Notes under the pieces: model-generated | Databases searched by the model: none | What the model was told of the DNA's origin: nothing | Seen by the model: the letters and a program-made list of their open reading frames with translations, nothing else | Assembly: GCA_050084985.1 (NCBI GenBank) | Contig: JBITNC010000001.1 | Coordinates: forward strand, 58,466,001-58,530,000 | Source: Nageia nagi | Taxonomy: Eukaryota; Pinophyta | Direction: 5' to 3' | DNA length: 64,000 nt | Made by a program: the position numbers and the translations under genes | Part shown: positions 1-13,199 of the stretch, in pieces | How the letters are laid out: each line of letters opens with the position of its first letter | Numbering within the stretch: position 1 is the first letter of the stretch

Positions 1-934
1 ACATCCCATGGTTTAAAAAGGTATGGTAATCCATTTGAAGAAAATCAATTTGAGAATGAATTTGGGTTATTTTTAGTGATATTGTAGCTATTCTTAATTT
101 GCATGCTCCTAGCAATAAAAATGTTGGTTTTGGAGTATTGGTTCAAGAATTTTGCAAAAGGAGAAGGTATTACTTGCATTGGGTGAACACAAATATTCAC
201 ATAATACTTTTAATAAAGAAATAGGAGAACATATGCCAATAAAGAAGAGAAAATTGTACATATGGATGATAAACCTGCTTCTCCTCCAAAATTGCAAACA
301 TCAACCACTACAAAAGATTTCACATACACATTCCCAATTTAGCCAATGTTTATTATGAGGGATATCATGAAAAAAAGAATTATTATAGCCTTTAGAAATA
401 TTTTTACATGATGATGACATTCCCATGGGCATATTCGAATGCTTATTGCACATATCACCAAAGAAAGGGAGATGCTACAAATTTTTGTAAGTCACTAGAG
501 GCGCTATATTGGATCTTATCGCTTAAGGAAAATATCAAATTGATGAAAATGCTTCAAATTCAAGCCATACAATTAATATTATTACAATTTAAAAGGAGGT
601 GTGTGTAGGTTGAGAAGAGGACATCCATGCCATATTCCTAATCTGATTACTATAGAACAAGTAAGTATACGACCTAATCTAAAGACATGTAGTATGATTG
701 AATAGTTAAAAAATACACCTACCAAAATTAGCTTTATGATATCATTTCTACATATACAACACATAGAGAGATCCTATATGCTTTTTTTAAAAAAGAAATT
801 GTCCCTACTAATATGCCAACCACCATGTTTTCTAAGAAGCTTAGGGCTATCCAAGAATGTGATGCTATCTCCTCTTATAAATATGAAAACTAAATAAGGA
901 AATATTGGAGGAATGTTTAGGTTTGTATATTACA

Positions 935-1260
935 CCTTTGATTGATGGATGGGAAATTGAAAGAAAAATGGTAGATAATGGGTTAGCTATAAATATATGT
1001 TCCCATCGCTTTTTAAATTAATTGCAAGAAAAAGGTGTAGAGATCCCTCCACTAGAAGAAGCTACATTCAGGATTAGAGTTTATGATAGTTCATATAAAA
1101 AACCAATGGGGATAGATACAATCATGATAACTATAGGAGTAAGGATAGTAGTAGTAAATTCCAGGTGGTTGATTCAAAATTATCCTATAATTTACTTTTT
1201 AGGTGACCTTGGCTTCATGATGATAGATGTAGTCCTTTATACTCTACATGGATAATTGAA
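935..1260 (+). pseudogene. Element B aspartic protease remnant
   Basis: The frame contains VDNGLAINI, aligning with the VDSGSAVNI-type active site of Tat proteases; the usual DSG is DNG here, so the catalytic aspartate is kept. About 75 residues later FLGDLGFMMIDVVLYTLHG corresponds to the conserved LLGRPWLH...VPSTLH end of the domain. A TAG stop falls between the two parts, at about 1021. The protein would cleave the gag-pol precursor. Identification rests on motif order and position just before RT. Confidence 0.65.
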
Positions 1261-2390
1261 ATTTGAATTTTAGGGTGAGGCGCATACAATATTGGGAGAT
1301 CATGTTCCCTATGCACTATGTAATGTAGTAGATTTTGATTGCCTCACAATGATAGCCCCAAGATATGAAATTGAGCCCTTTAAATATGCCAAATTAGGGG
1401 AAAATATAGAAAAGCATGTTCAGATTATAAGATAAGGATGGGATCATACAAAATTGAAGGTGTTGATTTATTTACATCCTTTAAAGATTTGGGATGACCC
1501 AAAATTCTTTATATTGAGGACCATCAGTGATGTGTGATCCTCCTTGAAGGCCACCAGTGGTATGGAAATAATGAAGATGTTGAAGGTTCTTATTCTATTA
1601 TATTTATCATGCCCACTAAAGATCCTCCAATGCAAGAACCATTATATTCTAAAATGGGTAAACTCTTTCCATCTCCTTTTATTCATAAATACATGATACA
1701 AAATTGTAATATAAAGGGGGAGGCTTAGGTAGAAATGAATAATCAATGCCTCTCTTCCTAATAACTCTAAAGCTTAAATGACTAAAAAGGGATTGGGTAG
1801 TGATGGAAGTGTAAAACAAATATGGGGACCAATTAAGTTTGTTAAAGAGTGCAATTTGATTGAATTATCTGATGATATTGATAATGGTTTATGGATTGAT
1901 GATACTCTTCCATTTGAATTTATTATTTTACTACTGATGATGATATTCTTGAATACTTGGGGGCACATTTAAAGTTTCCCAAATCTAATGAGAGAAGAAA
2001 TGTAAACTATGTCCTCAATGAATATGCATATTTTGGTCAAGAGATAAATTTTAATGAAGTTCTTCAGGTTCAACCCATAGGTGGTGATGATAATGATATA
2101 TAGGGATTAGAAGAGTAGCCTTCTCTATTACAAAAAAAAAAGAGGAGCTTACATTTCCAGTAGAGGAGTTAGTGAACATCAAGATTGGACCCACAGATGA
2201 GGAAAAACTCATACAAATTGGAGTAGTTATACCTTCCTTGTAGCAAGAAAGGTACAAGAATAAGTTTATTGAACATCATAAAAATTTTACTTGGTATTAC
2301 ACTAATATCCTTGGTTTAGATCCTTCTTTTTTCATGCATAAGTTTCCATTAAAAAAAGATGCTAGGACAATAAAGAAAAAGCCATAAAAA

Positions 2391-3210
2391 ATGCATCCCT
2401 CCAAGGCATTGTTAGTTAAGAAAGAAATAAAAAAATACTTGAATGCTATATTTATTAAGTCCATTGACTATTTTGAGTGGATGGCTAACATTGTCTCTAT
2501 TTCCAAACCAACTAGTGAAATCCGGGTATGTACTGATTTTAGAGATATCAATAATGCATGTCCTAAGGATGATTTTCCATTACCAAATATTGATATGATC
2601 ATGGATAGTATAGTTGGTCATGATACATTATATTTTATAGATGGATTTTTTGGTTACAATCAAATATTCATTAATCTGACTGACCAACATAGTTATAATT
2701 TTTATTGGAAAGTTGTGCCATTTGGCCTAAAAAATGTAGGGGCTACTTATCAAAGGGCTATGGTCACCATGTTTCATGAGCATATTCATAAAATAGTTGA
2801 GGTATATGTTGATGATATCTTAGTGAAATCAAATCAAGGCTAGGATCACCTACAAGCACTTGAGGAAGTATTCAACATCTTGAAAAGGTACAAACTTAGG
2901 CTCAAACCTCAAAAGTGTGATTTTGGAGTTACTTTGAAAACATTATTAGGATTTATGGTTTAAAAAAGAGGAATAGTGGTAGATCCTAAGAAAGTGAAAG
3001 AAATTATTAGTATGTCTCCACCAATAAATTTGAAACAATTGAGTAGTCTTCAAGGAAAACTCAATTCAGTTAGAAAAATTATTTCATAGCTTGGAGATAA
3101 GGTCAGGCTATTTACTCATCTATTAAATAAGGATGTCAAGTTTGTATGGGATGATAAATTTCAAAAAGCTTTTGAAGACATTAAATAATACTTACTAAAC
3201 CCACCAATCC
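2391..3210 (+). pseudogene. Element B reverse transcriptase
   Basis: The longest intact stretch, 2391-2843, carries the RT fingers and palm: VCTDFRDINNACPKDDF, then DGFFGYNQI, VPFGLKNVGATYQRAM and the catalytic box YVDDILVKS. After a TAG stop at 2841-2843 the same frame continues with the thumb and connection (LKRYKLRLKPQKCDFG, RGIVVDPKKVKEI). Family knowledge places this in the Tat lineage of Ty3. It would copy element RNA into DNA in cytoplasmic particles. Several stops make it non-functional. Confidence 0.9.
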
Positions 3211-4200
3211 TAGTTCCCATGGACTTTTCAAGCCTACTTATTTGTATATCTTAGTTACATTGTATGCATTAGAGGCAATGCTTTGTCAAAAAGGTGCAAA
3301 AAATAAAGAAAGGAATATCTATTAGCTCAACAAGACATTGATAGATTATGAAACTAGATATATCCCAATGGAAAAGCTTTGCTATGGTATTGCATTTACT
3401 ACTAAAAAATTGAGGCATTACATATTATATTGCACTACATTTGTTTTTAGTTCTATTAATCCATTGAGATATCTTGTGGCTAAACAACATTTGCTAGGAA
3501 GAGTATCCAAATGAATGATGTTATTGTAAGAATTTGATATTAATGTGGTAAAGAAAAAATTAGTTAAAGGATAGGTAATTGAGATTTGATAGTTGAATTC
3601 CCTCATAATGGAGAATCAATGGTGCATGAAGAATTTCTAGATGAATATCAAGATGATCCATAATGTCAGCAGTGTGAAGGTATGATAGAAGGTGTCCAAC
3701 AACATGATTTGGATGAAATATCCATACCTGATGAGTACATGTGCCTCATGGAAGATGAACCTACTATCTAGGAGTTATAATTTGGTGGTTCAAAATGTTC
3801 CTATGGAGCAAGTTCAGGTATTATACTGATATCTCCTATAAATGAGGTAATCCTTATGGCCTACAAACTTGGTTTTGAATGTACAAATAATATGGTTGAA
3901 TATTAGGCACTAATATTGGGATTGAAAGTTGTTATTACATTAAAAATTAAGGACATAAAGATATATGGCTATTCATATCTTATCATTAACCAAGCATAGG
4001 ATATCTTTGATACAAAATTAAAAAGTTAAGGCCCTATAAACTAGTGGTTAATGATGTATTAGATCAATTTGATAGATATACTATTTAGAATATCCCTAGG
4101 ACTAATAATAGGTATGCAAATGCCATGGTAAGTGCAGCTTCTTTTGTACCAATTGAAATTGAATATGAGAAGACTATTTTGATAATTCGTAAGTTGAGCT
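3211..4200 (+). pseudogene. Element B RNase H followed by a second, archaeal-type RNase H
   Basis: After RT, decayed Ty3 RNase H is seen near 3.2-3.6 kb (RYIPMEKLCYGIAF, LRHYI). A second RNase H follows from about 3.78 kb: FGGSKCSYGASSGIILIS, NNMVEYxALILGLK with the glutamate, and a later region with IIYGYSYLIIN. Two consecutive RNase H domains before integrase are a known hallmark of Tat elements. The first D of the second domain is G here (FGGS for FDGS). TAG replaces an expected CAG at 3904-3906. Boundaries are approximate. Confidence 0.65.
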
Positions 4201-4429
4201 CTCTTTATTACATTGAGGATATGGATGAGATTTAGACCTATTTGATTATAGAGGAGAATAATTTTTAGAATTGGTATTTTGATGACTATAACTACTTGAA
4301 GAATCAAATAACTTTTGATAGTTTCAATCAAAATGAAAGGTGAGATTGAAGAGAAATTCCATAAGGTATGTCATAATTGTTGATGTTTTATATAGAAGTT
4401 CATTTTATGGTTCTTTACTAAGATGTTTA

Positions 4430-5570
4430 ATAGAACATGAGATAACTACTACACTAGAATAAGCTCATGATGGTTTGTGTGGTGGACATTTTCATGCCAA
4501 AGCTTTGTATATGAAAATGTTAAGAATTGGATATTATTGGCCTAATATGGAGGAGGATTGCAAAGCTCATGTAAAAACTTGTTTACAATCTCAAAAACAT
4601 GCCAATTTAGAAAAGCAATCTACCCAAGAGTTGCACTCCATTGTTTCTCCATGGCCATTTGCTACTTGGGGCATTGATTTGATCGGTATGATTAACCCTC
4701 ATTCAAGGAAGGACACAAGTTTGTCATTACAGCTACTAAGTTCACTCCCAAGTGGGTGGAAGCTATCCCAATGAAGTCAATAACTCAAGATAAGATTATT
4801 GCTTTCATTATTGAGAATATTATTACCCGATTTGGTGTGCCACAAAAGTTGATTACTGATAATGGATAAAATTTCAAAGGAAACAAGATAAGATATTTTT
4901 GTAATAAGTTTCATATTGAAAAATCATTCTCTTAAGTCTATTATTCTCAAGGAAATGGTTAAGATGAAGCCACCAACAAGACCATTAAAAGCCTTCTTTC
5001 AAAAACATGGCATAAATAGAAGAGGTATTGACATGAACAAGTTCCATATGCATTATGGGCATATAGGACCAGCATTAGGATAGCCACTAGGGAAAAATAT
5101 TTCTCATTGGTGTATGGGGATGAAGCTATTGTACCATTGTAATTGGAGATCCCATATCTAAGGATCTCATTGCAAGGAGAAATTTCTAATGAAGAAGCTA
5201 GACAAGCAAGGTTACAACAGTTGAAATTATTGATGAAAAGATAATTAAAGCCATTGAACATCAGAAGGTATATCATGCAAAACTCAAGAGAGAATTCTAG
5301 AAAAACATAAAACTAAAGAGTTTAATGTGGGAGATTTAGTGTTGAAAGAGAATATCAATAAGATATCAGCAAATGATGAAGCAAAAGGAAAATTTGAACC
5401 TAATTGGCTAGGTCCATTTATTGTAGTGGAAGAAATAGGCTAAGAGCATGCAGATTATCATCCATGGATGATAAAGAAGAACCCAAACCTTCAATACCAT
5501 GCACCTCAAATGCTTCTATGCATAGGAGCAATGGATCTATACCTTCCAAAATGTTAAAAATCTTATTCAA
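4430..5570 (+). pseudogene. Element B integrase
   Basis: The zinc-binding region reads AHDGLCGGHFHAKALYMKML...GYYWPNMEEDCKAHVKTC, with the HHCC pattern partly kept (CLQSQ for CxxC). The catalytic core follows: WPFATWGIDLIGMI (first D), LITDNG (second D), then a decayed third motif near 4.96 kb. The C-terminal part carries FEPNWLGPFIVVEEIG, the GPY/F-type module. Frames change at least once (near 4.74 kb) and TAA/TAG stops interrupt. No chromodomain is visible, in keeping with the Tat lineage. Confidence 0.85.
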
Positions 5571-6388
5571 GGTACTTGTATCATACTTTTACATTTTTAA
5601 TTTTTCATGACATTATTCTATTTCATGCAGCTAGTGGTGTGTATCCATATGGTTTTTTTTTGAACCATAAAAATCATAATGTATTTAGGTCATAGATATA
5701 AAATGAATGACCACCAATGGCAAATGAAATAGCTAGTGAGAGTTCATTCACTCAAAGAAAAATTGGTGATGCAACCATAAGTAGATTGCTAACATTGATT
5801 CATCATCAATGGATGATGAAGCTCATTATGCATCCATAATGTTTTTATGTAGGGTATGACTAACACCTTTTTGCAAGAATCTACATCATGAAAAATAGAA
5901 TAAAGTACAAATAAACCTATGCCATCAGTAGCATTCTCACTGTTCATGCACCATCAACAACATGCACATCATTGAAAAATCATCAGATAGAAAGATGACA
6001 CCCTCTATTTCAAGGCATGGATGTAAGGAAAATAGATTCTTGAGTATCAAACATGATGGAATGGATAGATTCATGGTTGAATAGTACAAGGGGAAAAAAT
6101 CCATTTTCCATTTCAAAAATTAGATGTAATAAGACTACCTGCTATTAGAGTTCCTTCCAGAATATAGACATCATAATAGCTAGAAAGACATAGTTCTTCA
6201 GACTTTACCTTGGTTGCACCACTAAAGGATCTTTCCTAGGGCATCCAATCCAAAAGGGGGTAGCAAAGGACCTTCACCACCAATAGCACCTTCAAAGGAT
6301 AGTAAAGACAAGAGTTCAAAGTTCTCAAAAAAGTTCTTCTATACTTCTTCTTTGGACATGTAATCTCATTGACTCAATCAGACCTCCA

Positions 6389-6740
6389 AAGAGGGGAAAA
6401 ATGTAGATGCATAGAAATGAATTATTATTTATTAAATAATTATTTTATATCTTCAATGATATTTATTGTAAAAAGGGGTTAAAATAATACCCTAGGTAAT
6501 GTAATTAATGTAAGGGACCATTGTACAATGTAAGAGGGATCAAATATCTAAAAAGACTCCCCAAATGATGTAATGTGTGATGACCCCAAGAATCCAAGAA
6601 GGCAAAGATGTTGTTATATAAATATATCAAAGGTAACACAAGATAATCATACAATGGAATCAAAAGATCCTAGAGAGACTTCAACAAATGCAATATCACT
6701 CTATCCTACCAACAATGGTATTTTGTAACACCACCTCTGT
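6389..6740 (+). repeat. Element B polypurine tract and start of 3' LTR
   Basis: The purine run AAAGAGGGGAAAAA ends at 6401 and is followed directly by TGTAGATGC, a proper LTR start at 6402. Reverse transcription would begin plus-strand synthesis here. The LTR right end could not be located because the 5' copy is outside the window; 6740 is only a placeholder. The 820-bp tail between integrase and this tract shows no coding potential I can recognise. Confidence 0.55.
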
Positions 6741-7030
6741 ATAGATCTGTTAAACCCTTCATTTCACTTTACATGCTTTTATTTTGTTCATAATTCTATT
6801 TATTCCATGAAGCCAAGGGTGTAGCACTTATGGGTCATTGACAATGTGCATATGGATGAATGCATGTTCTTGTCTAATGAATAGACTTCTTTATATGATG
6901 TTTTTGCAAATACAAAGAAGGTACATTATTTATCATTGTTCATTTGATTTCATATTTTTGATATATGCTTCAATAAATTATTGTAGACAAATAGTGTTTA
7001 AATTATATCATTTATGCATTATTCTGAGGT

Positions 7031-7073
<43 letters not shown>

Positions 7074-8600
7074 AATTATCCTTTCCATATGATACAACCA
7101 CATCATAAAGGAAGTAGTTGTTGCCTAACAACATTCAATTTATGCTCTTTTTTCAATATTACAATCCAATACAATAGGTTTAGAACATCCTTATTGTACC
7201 TTGGTATGATACTACAACTACATCATAATCATATTTCTATAGCTGAATCAAACTTGCATTTAGGTTGGAACCTACATTCGAATTGAAACCTACTTCTGAG
7301 TTGGAAGCATCTATCTACAACCAGGTCAAAACCTACATTTGGGTTGGAAATTGCATTCAATTTGTAACTTATATCTAAGTAAGAATCTATATATCGATCA
7401 GAATCATTTATCTATACTCGAGTTGGAACTTGCATCGAAGTTAGAATCATTTCCTTATAACTAGGTTGTATGCTACACCTGGTTTGAAACCTGCTTCCAA
7501 TTTGGGATCATTTTCTACAACTAGACTGGGACCATTTTGCTACAATTGAGTACAATCATTCTTTATAAAAATATTCAATCATATCCTTATTCGATAGAAT
7601 GTATATAAATGATTTAGATGAAATCTTGCCCACTTCTAACAATGATGTAAATCTTAGTGGTTATGGAGGTGTAACATGACTCACTTCCACAAAACCTAAG
7701 ATCATTTTGTCATATTTTTATTAGTTGAAAAATGTGGAGTAGATAACCCCTATCATAGAAGGTACATTCACTTTAAATATGTGTTCTAAGTTAATTATAA
7801 ATTATACTATTTAATTAGGATTATTTTCAATGTATTAAAATTAGGAATATTTTTTTATAGAAAATACATTGGATGTGACTCCACTTGAAGAATACATTTC
7901 TAATGATAAAATGTAAGATTAATTTCAACCTGATATTACTCTCAATGAACAAAAACCTACTAAAAAGAGTAATAATAATAATACAGATCTCAAGAACCCA
8001 TAAGGAGTAAGTAGTCATCTAATAGAAAGAGAAAAAGCAAATGGATTGTAGGTAGAATATTTTAGGATGAATAGGTAGGAACATATCCTTTAATAGAACT
8101 TGTACTACATGAAAATAGTTTATAAGAACTAATTTAATATAGGTGTATAGGTTGTAGTTGGGAAAAAAAATACATAATGCAACTAAATAAAGATACAATT
8201 CAAAAACATTGTTGGAAAATACTAGTATGAAGAAGTAGATAGTAAGAGAATAAAGGTATTAAGAAGAAAGATAAAACATAATGCTTTCATATTAAATATA
8301 AGAGATGTATGAAAATTATATGAAGAGAAGGAATAATATTTCTAAAAAATGCATAATAATAAATCAACATATTGATAAAGCGAATCATTCAAATTAATTG
8401 CTAAAACTGTATAATTTTTTGTTGTATTTCAAATTTTAAAAAATGGAAAACATATTTCTAATACTTTGTTATATAATAATTTTTCATTTTGTTGGGATAC
8501 AAAATTTTAGATTACCATAATACCATTGGTCTGAGAGTAGTGCTTGGGATATTGCAAACAATATTGTAGTTGTTGAGATGTAGGATTTACGAGAAAAGGT
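6741..8600. other. Unassigned AT-rich DNA with a TA microsatellite and degenerate repeats
   Basis: No convincing gene. A (TA)n run occupies about 7036-7071. From about 7245 to 7560 a degenerate series of GTTGGAACCTACATT-like phrases recurs roughly every 20-50 bases, probably an old minisatellite. The rest is AT-rich with only short, stop-bounded frames. Part may still belong to the LTR of element B. Confidence 0.5.
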
Positions 8601-8660
8601 AAGAGATGTAAAATTTATTTCATTATCCCTCAATGAATTTACAACTATTGATAATATATA

Positions 8661-9062
8661 TTGGATTTTATTACATTTTATACCTTTACAAGAATCAAAA
8701 CTAATGAGACAACCTCACTTGCAAGAAATCTAAAAATATCACAAAGTTGCAATGATGAAAATTTATGTAATCTCGTTGTTAGTTGTCCAAAGGACATAAT
8801 AGGAATGGATAATTATAACATAGATACCAAGTTGAAATGTGTAAAGGCTGATGTCATATTTGTAATGCAAGGAAAAAAGTATATACTTTATGTTACTCTT
8901 GAAACTAACTATGTTACATACATGATAGCAATTCATTGCATGGCGCATAGAATGAATCTTTCCTACAAAATTGTTATCAATTTTGAAATTATTGCTAAGG
9001 TGGAGGAATTAGTTCATGATATTCATTCTTATTTTGTACATATTTTGAAAAGGATTTGGTAG
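8661..9062 (+). pseudogene. hAT-like transposase fragment (ZNF862-like type)
   Basis: The 133-residue frame contains VMQGKKYILYVTLE followed by IAIHCMAHRMNLSYKI and VEELVHDIHSYFVHILKR. That spacing (DGAxVMxG, IHCMAHRxNLA, EDLxxxxxxYFxxSxKR) is the conserved middle of hAT-type transposases related to animal ZNF862-like proteins. No BED zinc finger or C-terminal dimerisation domain is readable on either side, so this is a remnant. It is the only DNA-transposon protein I recognise in the window. Similarity was judged by eye. Confidence 0.6.
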
Positions 9063-10080
9063 AAGAAATGCTTGTAACATCACAATTATTTTTGATGTAA
9101 GAAGAAAATTATGAGAGGTATAACAATGGTGTCAAGTGAAATAAGAGATCGATTTAGCAAGGATGATTTGGTAGATTCATTGAGTATTGTTCACCCATAT
9201 TTTTGGTCAATAGATAGTAGCTACATAAGTTCAATATATAAGAAATATATGGATAATATTATGAATAAATTATATCAATAGATTGACATCAATGGTCTAA
9301 AAATTACTAGTATTTTGGATAAAATGTAGTTGATAAATCAATCAAACCAATTCGATGTTATTGTGTATGAACAATACAAGATATTTAGTGAACCAACTGA
9401 AAATGGATCAATAGTATAATTATGGGTAGATTGTATCTAAGTACAATTATACATACATAAATAAGTGGATATTTTTTACTATATAAATTATGTCAGATAA
9501 TGGTTTTTGGATCTGTTGAGGATGAGCTTATATAAAATCAAAAGTTCAAAATAGATTAGATAAGAATTTAAAAATAGGTTTAAGAATCTATACATCTAAA
9601 TATGCCTTAGATAATTTTCATATGATAGGACTATTGCTACCTAGGATTCGATTGCAAAAAGGAGAGGAGATTCAAGGATTGAATTTGCTGAAGATACGAA
9701 AAAAAGAAAAGTGGAAGTAATTTACAAAGATGAGTTCTACTAGAAAATTGTTGAAAAAGGATTATTTAAAATGCAATAAGGTGATGAAGATGAAGATGAA
9801 TAAAGTGAAGATGCATAATTTTCTTTTAGTCTTGTCAAATTTAGTATTGATATAACATGTTTTAATTTCATATTGGTTGAAAGGATATGTGATATTATTT
9901 GATATTTTTGAATCTCAATTTTTCTACATGTAATGTGTAATTTGAATTGTTAATTTTCCATATAAATTATTTAATTTTACTTTATTTTCCATACTATTTG
10001 AAACTAACTATATAGTTATTTCTGAATCTCTAGTTTATAAGCAAGTAGTTGTAAATAGTATATGATATTATAAGCATTTA
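9063..10080. other. AT-rich spacer after the hAT fragment
   Basis: Decayed continuation of the transposase may run to about 9.8 kb, since lysine- and glutamate-rich short frames persist, but no motif is readable. The remainder is non-coding as far as I can see. Confidence 0.4.
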
Positions 10081-10330
10081 GTTGCAGCTGATCTAGTTGT
10101 ATGTAGTTGCAACTGGGTCTATTGCATGTAGCTACATGTAATTGCAATAGGATCGGTTACATGTAGTTGCAACTGGACTAAGAGAAAACAATTGTAGTCT
10201 GGTTGGGTGCAAGTGATTGCAACTAGTTTGGATGCATTTAAAATGCATTCGATCTTGTTACAATCACTTGTACTTGGCTCAGTTGCAACTCTTTAATCCC
10301 ATGTTGGTTGCATATATTTCTAGTTTGTTG
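10081..10330. repeat. Left palindromic repeat array
   Basis: Short palindromes recur: AGTTGCAACT at 10105-10114 and again near 10165, and an ATGCAT/AAAATGCAT palindrome at about 10232-10248. They are linked by phrases such as GGATCGGTTACAT at about 10150. The same linking phrase occurs in the 26-bp array at 60.6-60.8 kb, so the arrays are related. Function is unknown; subterminal repeats of an old DNA transposon are one possibility. Confidence 0.6.
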
Positions 10331-13194
10331 GAATAAGATTAATTATCAAAATGAGTAGTTGCATTATGAATTTCAATTTAGTTAACATTTTATAACATCA
10401 CAAGTTGATTAGCTACCAAAAAAAACTATTATAAATTTACAATCTAGCTAGCAAAATTGTAAATTGATATAATATTATCTATAATTGTGAATGTGTTACA
10501 TTGGAAAACTACATCACATAATATACAATAAGTGTTATCCATATCATGATAATTAAGTTTATAATCATTCTATCTAGGTTGTAGAGCCATGAGTATAAAA
10601 GAAAAATAATACAAAACATAGTAGACTAAATAGTAAATAATTAAAATCATAAAAATACACATAATCCAAATTTATATAATAAGATTTATAAAAGTATTTC
10701 ATATAAAATTGCAAGTCTCCCACATTGCCAAAAATGATAAAATATCACTAAAACTATTAAGATCATAAAGATTGCACTTCAAGTTGGTGGTTGAGGCTGA
10801 TGCTTTTTGCATACTCTTGAGTTTCTCTCCAAATAGATTTTCCTTTTCCATATTCCTTGCAATGAAATCCATTTTCAAAATATGATCATGCTTGTACTTC
10901 ATTGGATCAACAATATTATATTGCATAGACAAACTACTCGTAGCTTTCTTCTTCAACAAAATTTTGTAATCCTTATTGTGTTCTTAATTGATCAATTTTA
11001 AAATTTGATTTTCTTGTTGAATTTGGGAAACTTTTTTTCTTTACTCTATCAATTCAAGCAAGTAGGTATTTGTATTTTTGAAATGTAGTTGCATCACTTT
11101 TGTTGTGTTCTCTAAGTTTTCATATCTTACGTGCATAAAAAAATAAAATTATGACTATAACTCCAACAAAATACAAAAAATTTGAAGTAAAATATAGTTT
11201 TAATTTTAATTATTGAAAAATTATATCAGCTCTTTACTTTTCTACATTTGATGTATTCAGTATTTTTTATTATAATTCCATATATCAAAATAAGCTTGGG
11301 CTTCAACATTGATATTTTTCAACCTATCAAGAGCCAAGTTTAGAACATTATCAGATGTTTCTTTTGAATTTAAGAAGCCCTTCCCTTGCATCTTTCTACA
11401 AGGAATAGATGACATTTAAGTTGTGCATGATAACCACATACAAATTATCCCTGTGATTGTAATTTTGATACCAAGTATTTGCCTCTTAGATCAATATTTT
11501 TTCCCATTTTTATAAAATACTTAATTTTTAAAAAAATTTAGAATCAGAAACTAATTAATATTTTTCAAAGTAGCCTCTCCCACATCAATTGAATTTTTGA
11601 AATCAAAATCTTCATCATTCAATTATTTATTCAACTTTTCATGAGATGTCAATGAGGTCTACTCTCTAGCAACTATTAAAGTGGGTTCAAGCTCTTTGAA
11701 CATAGGTTGCTCCCATCCAACTACATATTGTGCATCATATATTGGTTCACTAATAACATTTGGTTAGATAAAAAATTTTGCAAACATATTTTCTATCCTT
11801 GAATCATCTAAACCATCAATTTCTATATTATGCAAACTATCATCTAGTACATCAAAGCCAAAATTCATACAAGGAAAAGTAGCTTGGCTATCAAATTTGA
11901 AAGTCTCTTGATGAATTATTGCTTATACTTACAAGGAGGGTGGATTTATACTTCCTATCATTATTTTTTATGGTGGTGGTTATGGTGATGGAAAGAAATG
12001 TTTTCCCCCCTGCTATGGTGTGTTGGGCTTATGGGTTCCCACAAAAAGAATAGCAGTTTATTCAAAAACTCTAAATGTCTTAAACTATTTGAGATATAAA
12101 ATTATCCAAATCAACTAAGATTTCATACCACATGTTTGAGATTATGGTGCACTTAGAATGGCCAAAATATTCGATCAAGTATGACTACCAATAGAGTTTA
12201 TATTACGAATTGTTATTTTAGCTACCAAATCTGCATCAAGGAATTTTAATCATTAAAGTAAAAAATTTTCATAAATAAATGATAACTGGTTCAACAATTT
12301 TAATTTTACCTTCCTTCTCCTGCATAGGCATTGATTGTGGATGGTATTTAACAATTCAAGAACATTCTTCATTAGCATCCTCTTCATTTTTCTTAGAATC
12401 AATGACATGATAGTAGCTAGCAATCCTTTTATGCTTATGAGATTCAACATGATAACTAGGAGCTTGAGATGTTGTATCAAATTCTCCTTAACTTATTATA
12501 GTTATTTTCCTTTCATAGCAGCATCCCTTCTATCCTTCATTGCATCAACTTTTTTCTGAAATAAAAAATCATACATAGTTAAAACTTTGAAAATATATAA
12601 AACTTAAAAGTTTCAAAATTTTATATAAAATTGGATGCAACAAACTTGTAGTTGGGAAAGAGATAGATATATATGCACTATCATTGGATTGTGTGATGTA
12701 GGTGGTGGTGATTGCTTCAAAATCAAATAATACCTCAAAGTATAGAGAAAGAATGAAATTAGTTATATGTATCTTTCCCATGCCTATTATTTTTGCTTTA
12801 ATCAACTTAGACTTGATCTTAGCTAAAATATAGCTTGGCTAGTTAAATTATGTACCATTAAAAGAAACATATGAGATAAGATAATGCCCAAAAGGTTATA
12901 TCAATTATTTTTCCCTGAAAAAATCAATCTACACATAAAGAACTCACAACAAGCCCTAAGAAATTCATTCTCCATAGAAGACATCAGAAGTTCCCCTTTT
13001 GTCTTATGGGAAATCACTATAGATTAATAAAACAAATTAATAATTAGTTGAATAAAATTCAACTATTAAGAACAAACTACAAGTGCAATAAATAAAATTA
13101 TACATTGTAAGAAATTTGTATTCACATCATAATACTCCTTAAGATAGCATTTATCATCATTTTGATGAGTATACTCAAATGCACAAGCTTCTCT
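10331..13194 (-). other. Unidentified region with short minus-strand frames
   Basis: Minus-strand open stretches occur at 10699-10959 (86 residues, charged, containing KYKHDHILKMDFIARNM), 12253-12480 and 12569-12805. Polypyrimidine tracts ending in CAG occur on the minus strand near 12.56 kb and 12.25 kb and could be old splice acceptors. I recognise no family. Once element C is removed in thought, this DNA would adjoin 60032 onward, where another minus-strand frame (60128-60331) lies, so all may be pieces of one older element. Confidence 0.35.
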
Positions 13195-13199
13195 CCTTG

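Larger units (their letters stand above)
1..6740 (+). mobile_element. Element B: decayed Tat-lineage Ty3 retrotransposon, 5' end outside window
   Basis: Recognisable Ty3 domains run left to right: protease (about 0.93-1.26 kb), RT (2.39-3.2 kb), RNase H (3.2-3.6 kb), a second RNase H (3.78-4.2 kb), integrase (4.43-5.56 kb), then a non-coding tail, a polypurine tract and an LTR start at 6402. The RT wording (CPKDDFPLPNIDMI, YVDD) and the second RNase H are typical of the Tat lineage. The first 900 bases should hold the end of gag, but I cannot recognise it. Many in-frame stops, often TAG where glutamine is expected, show it is dead. The 5' LTR and any left target duplication lie outside the window. 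Confidence 0.85.
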
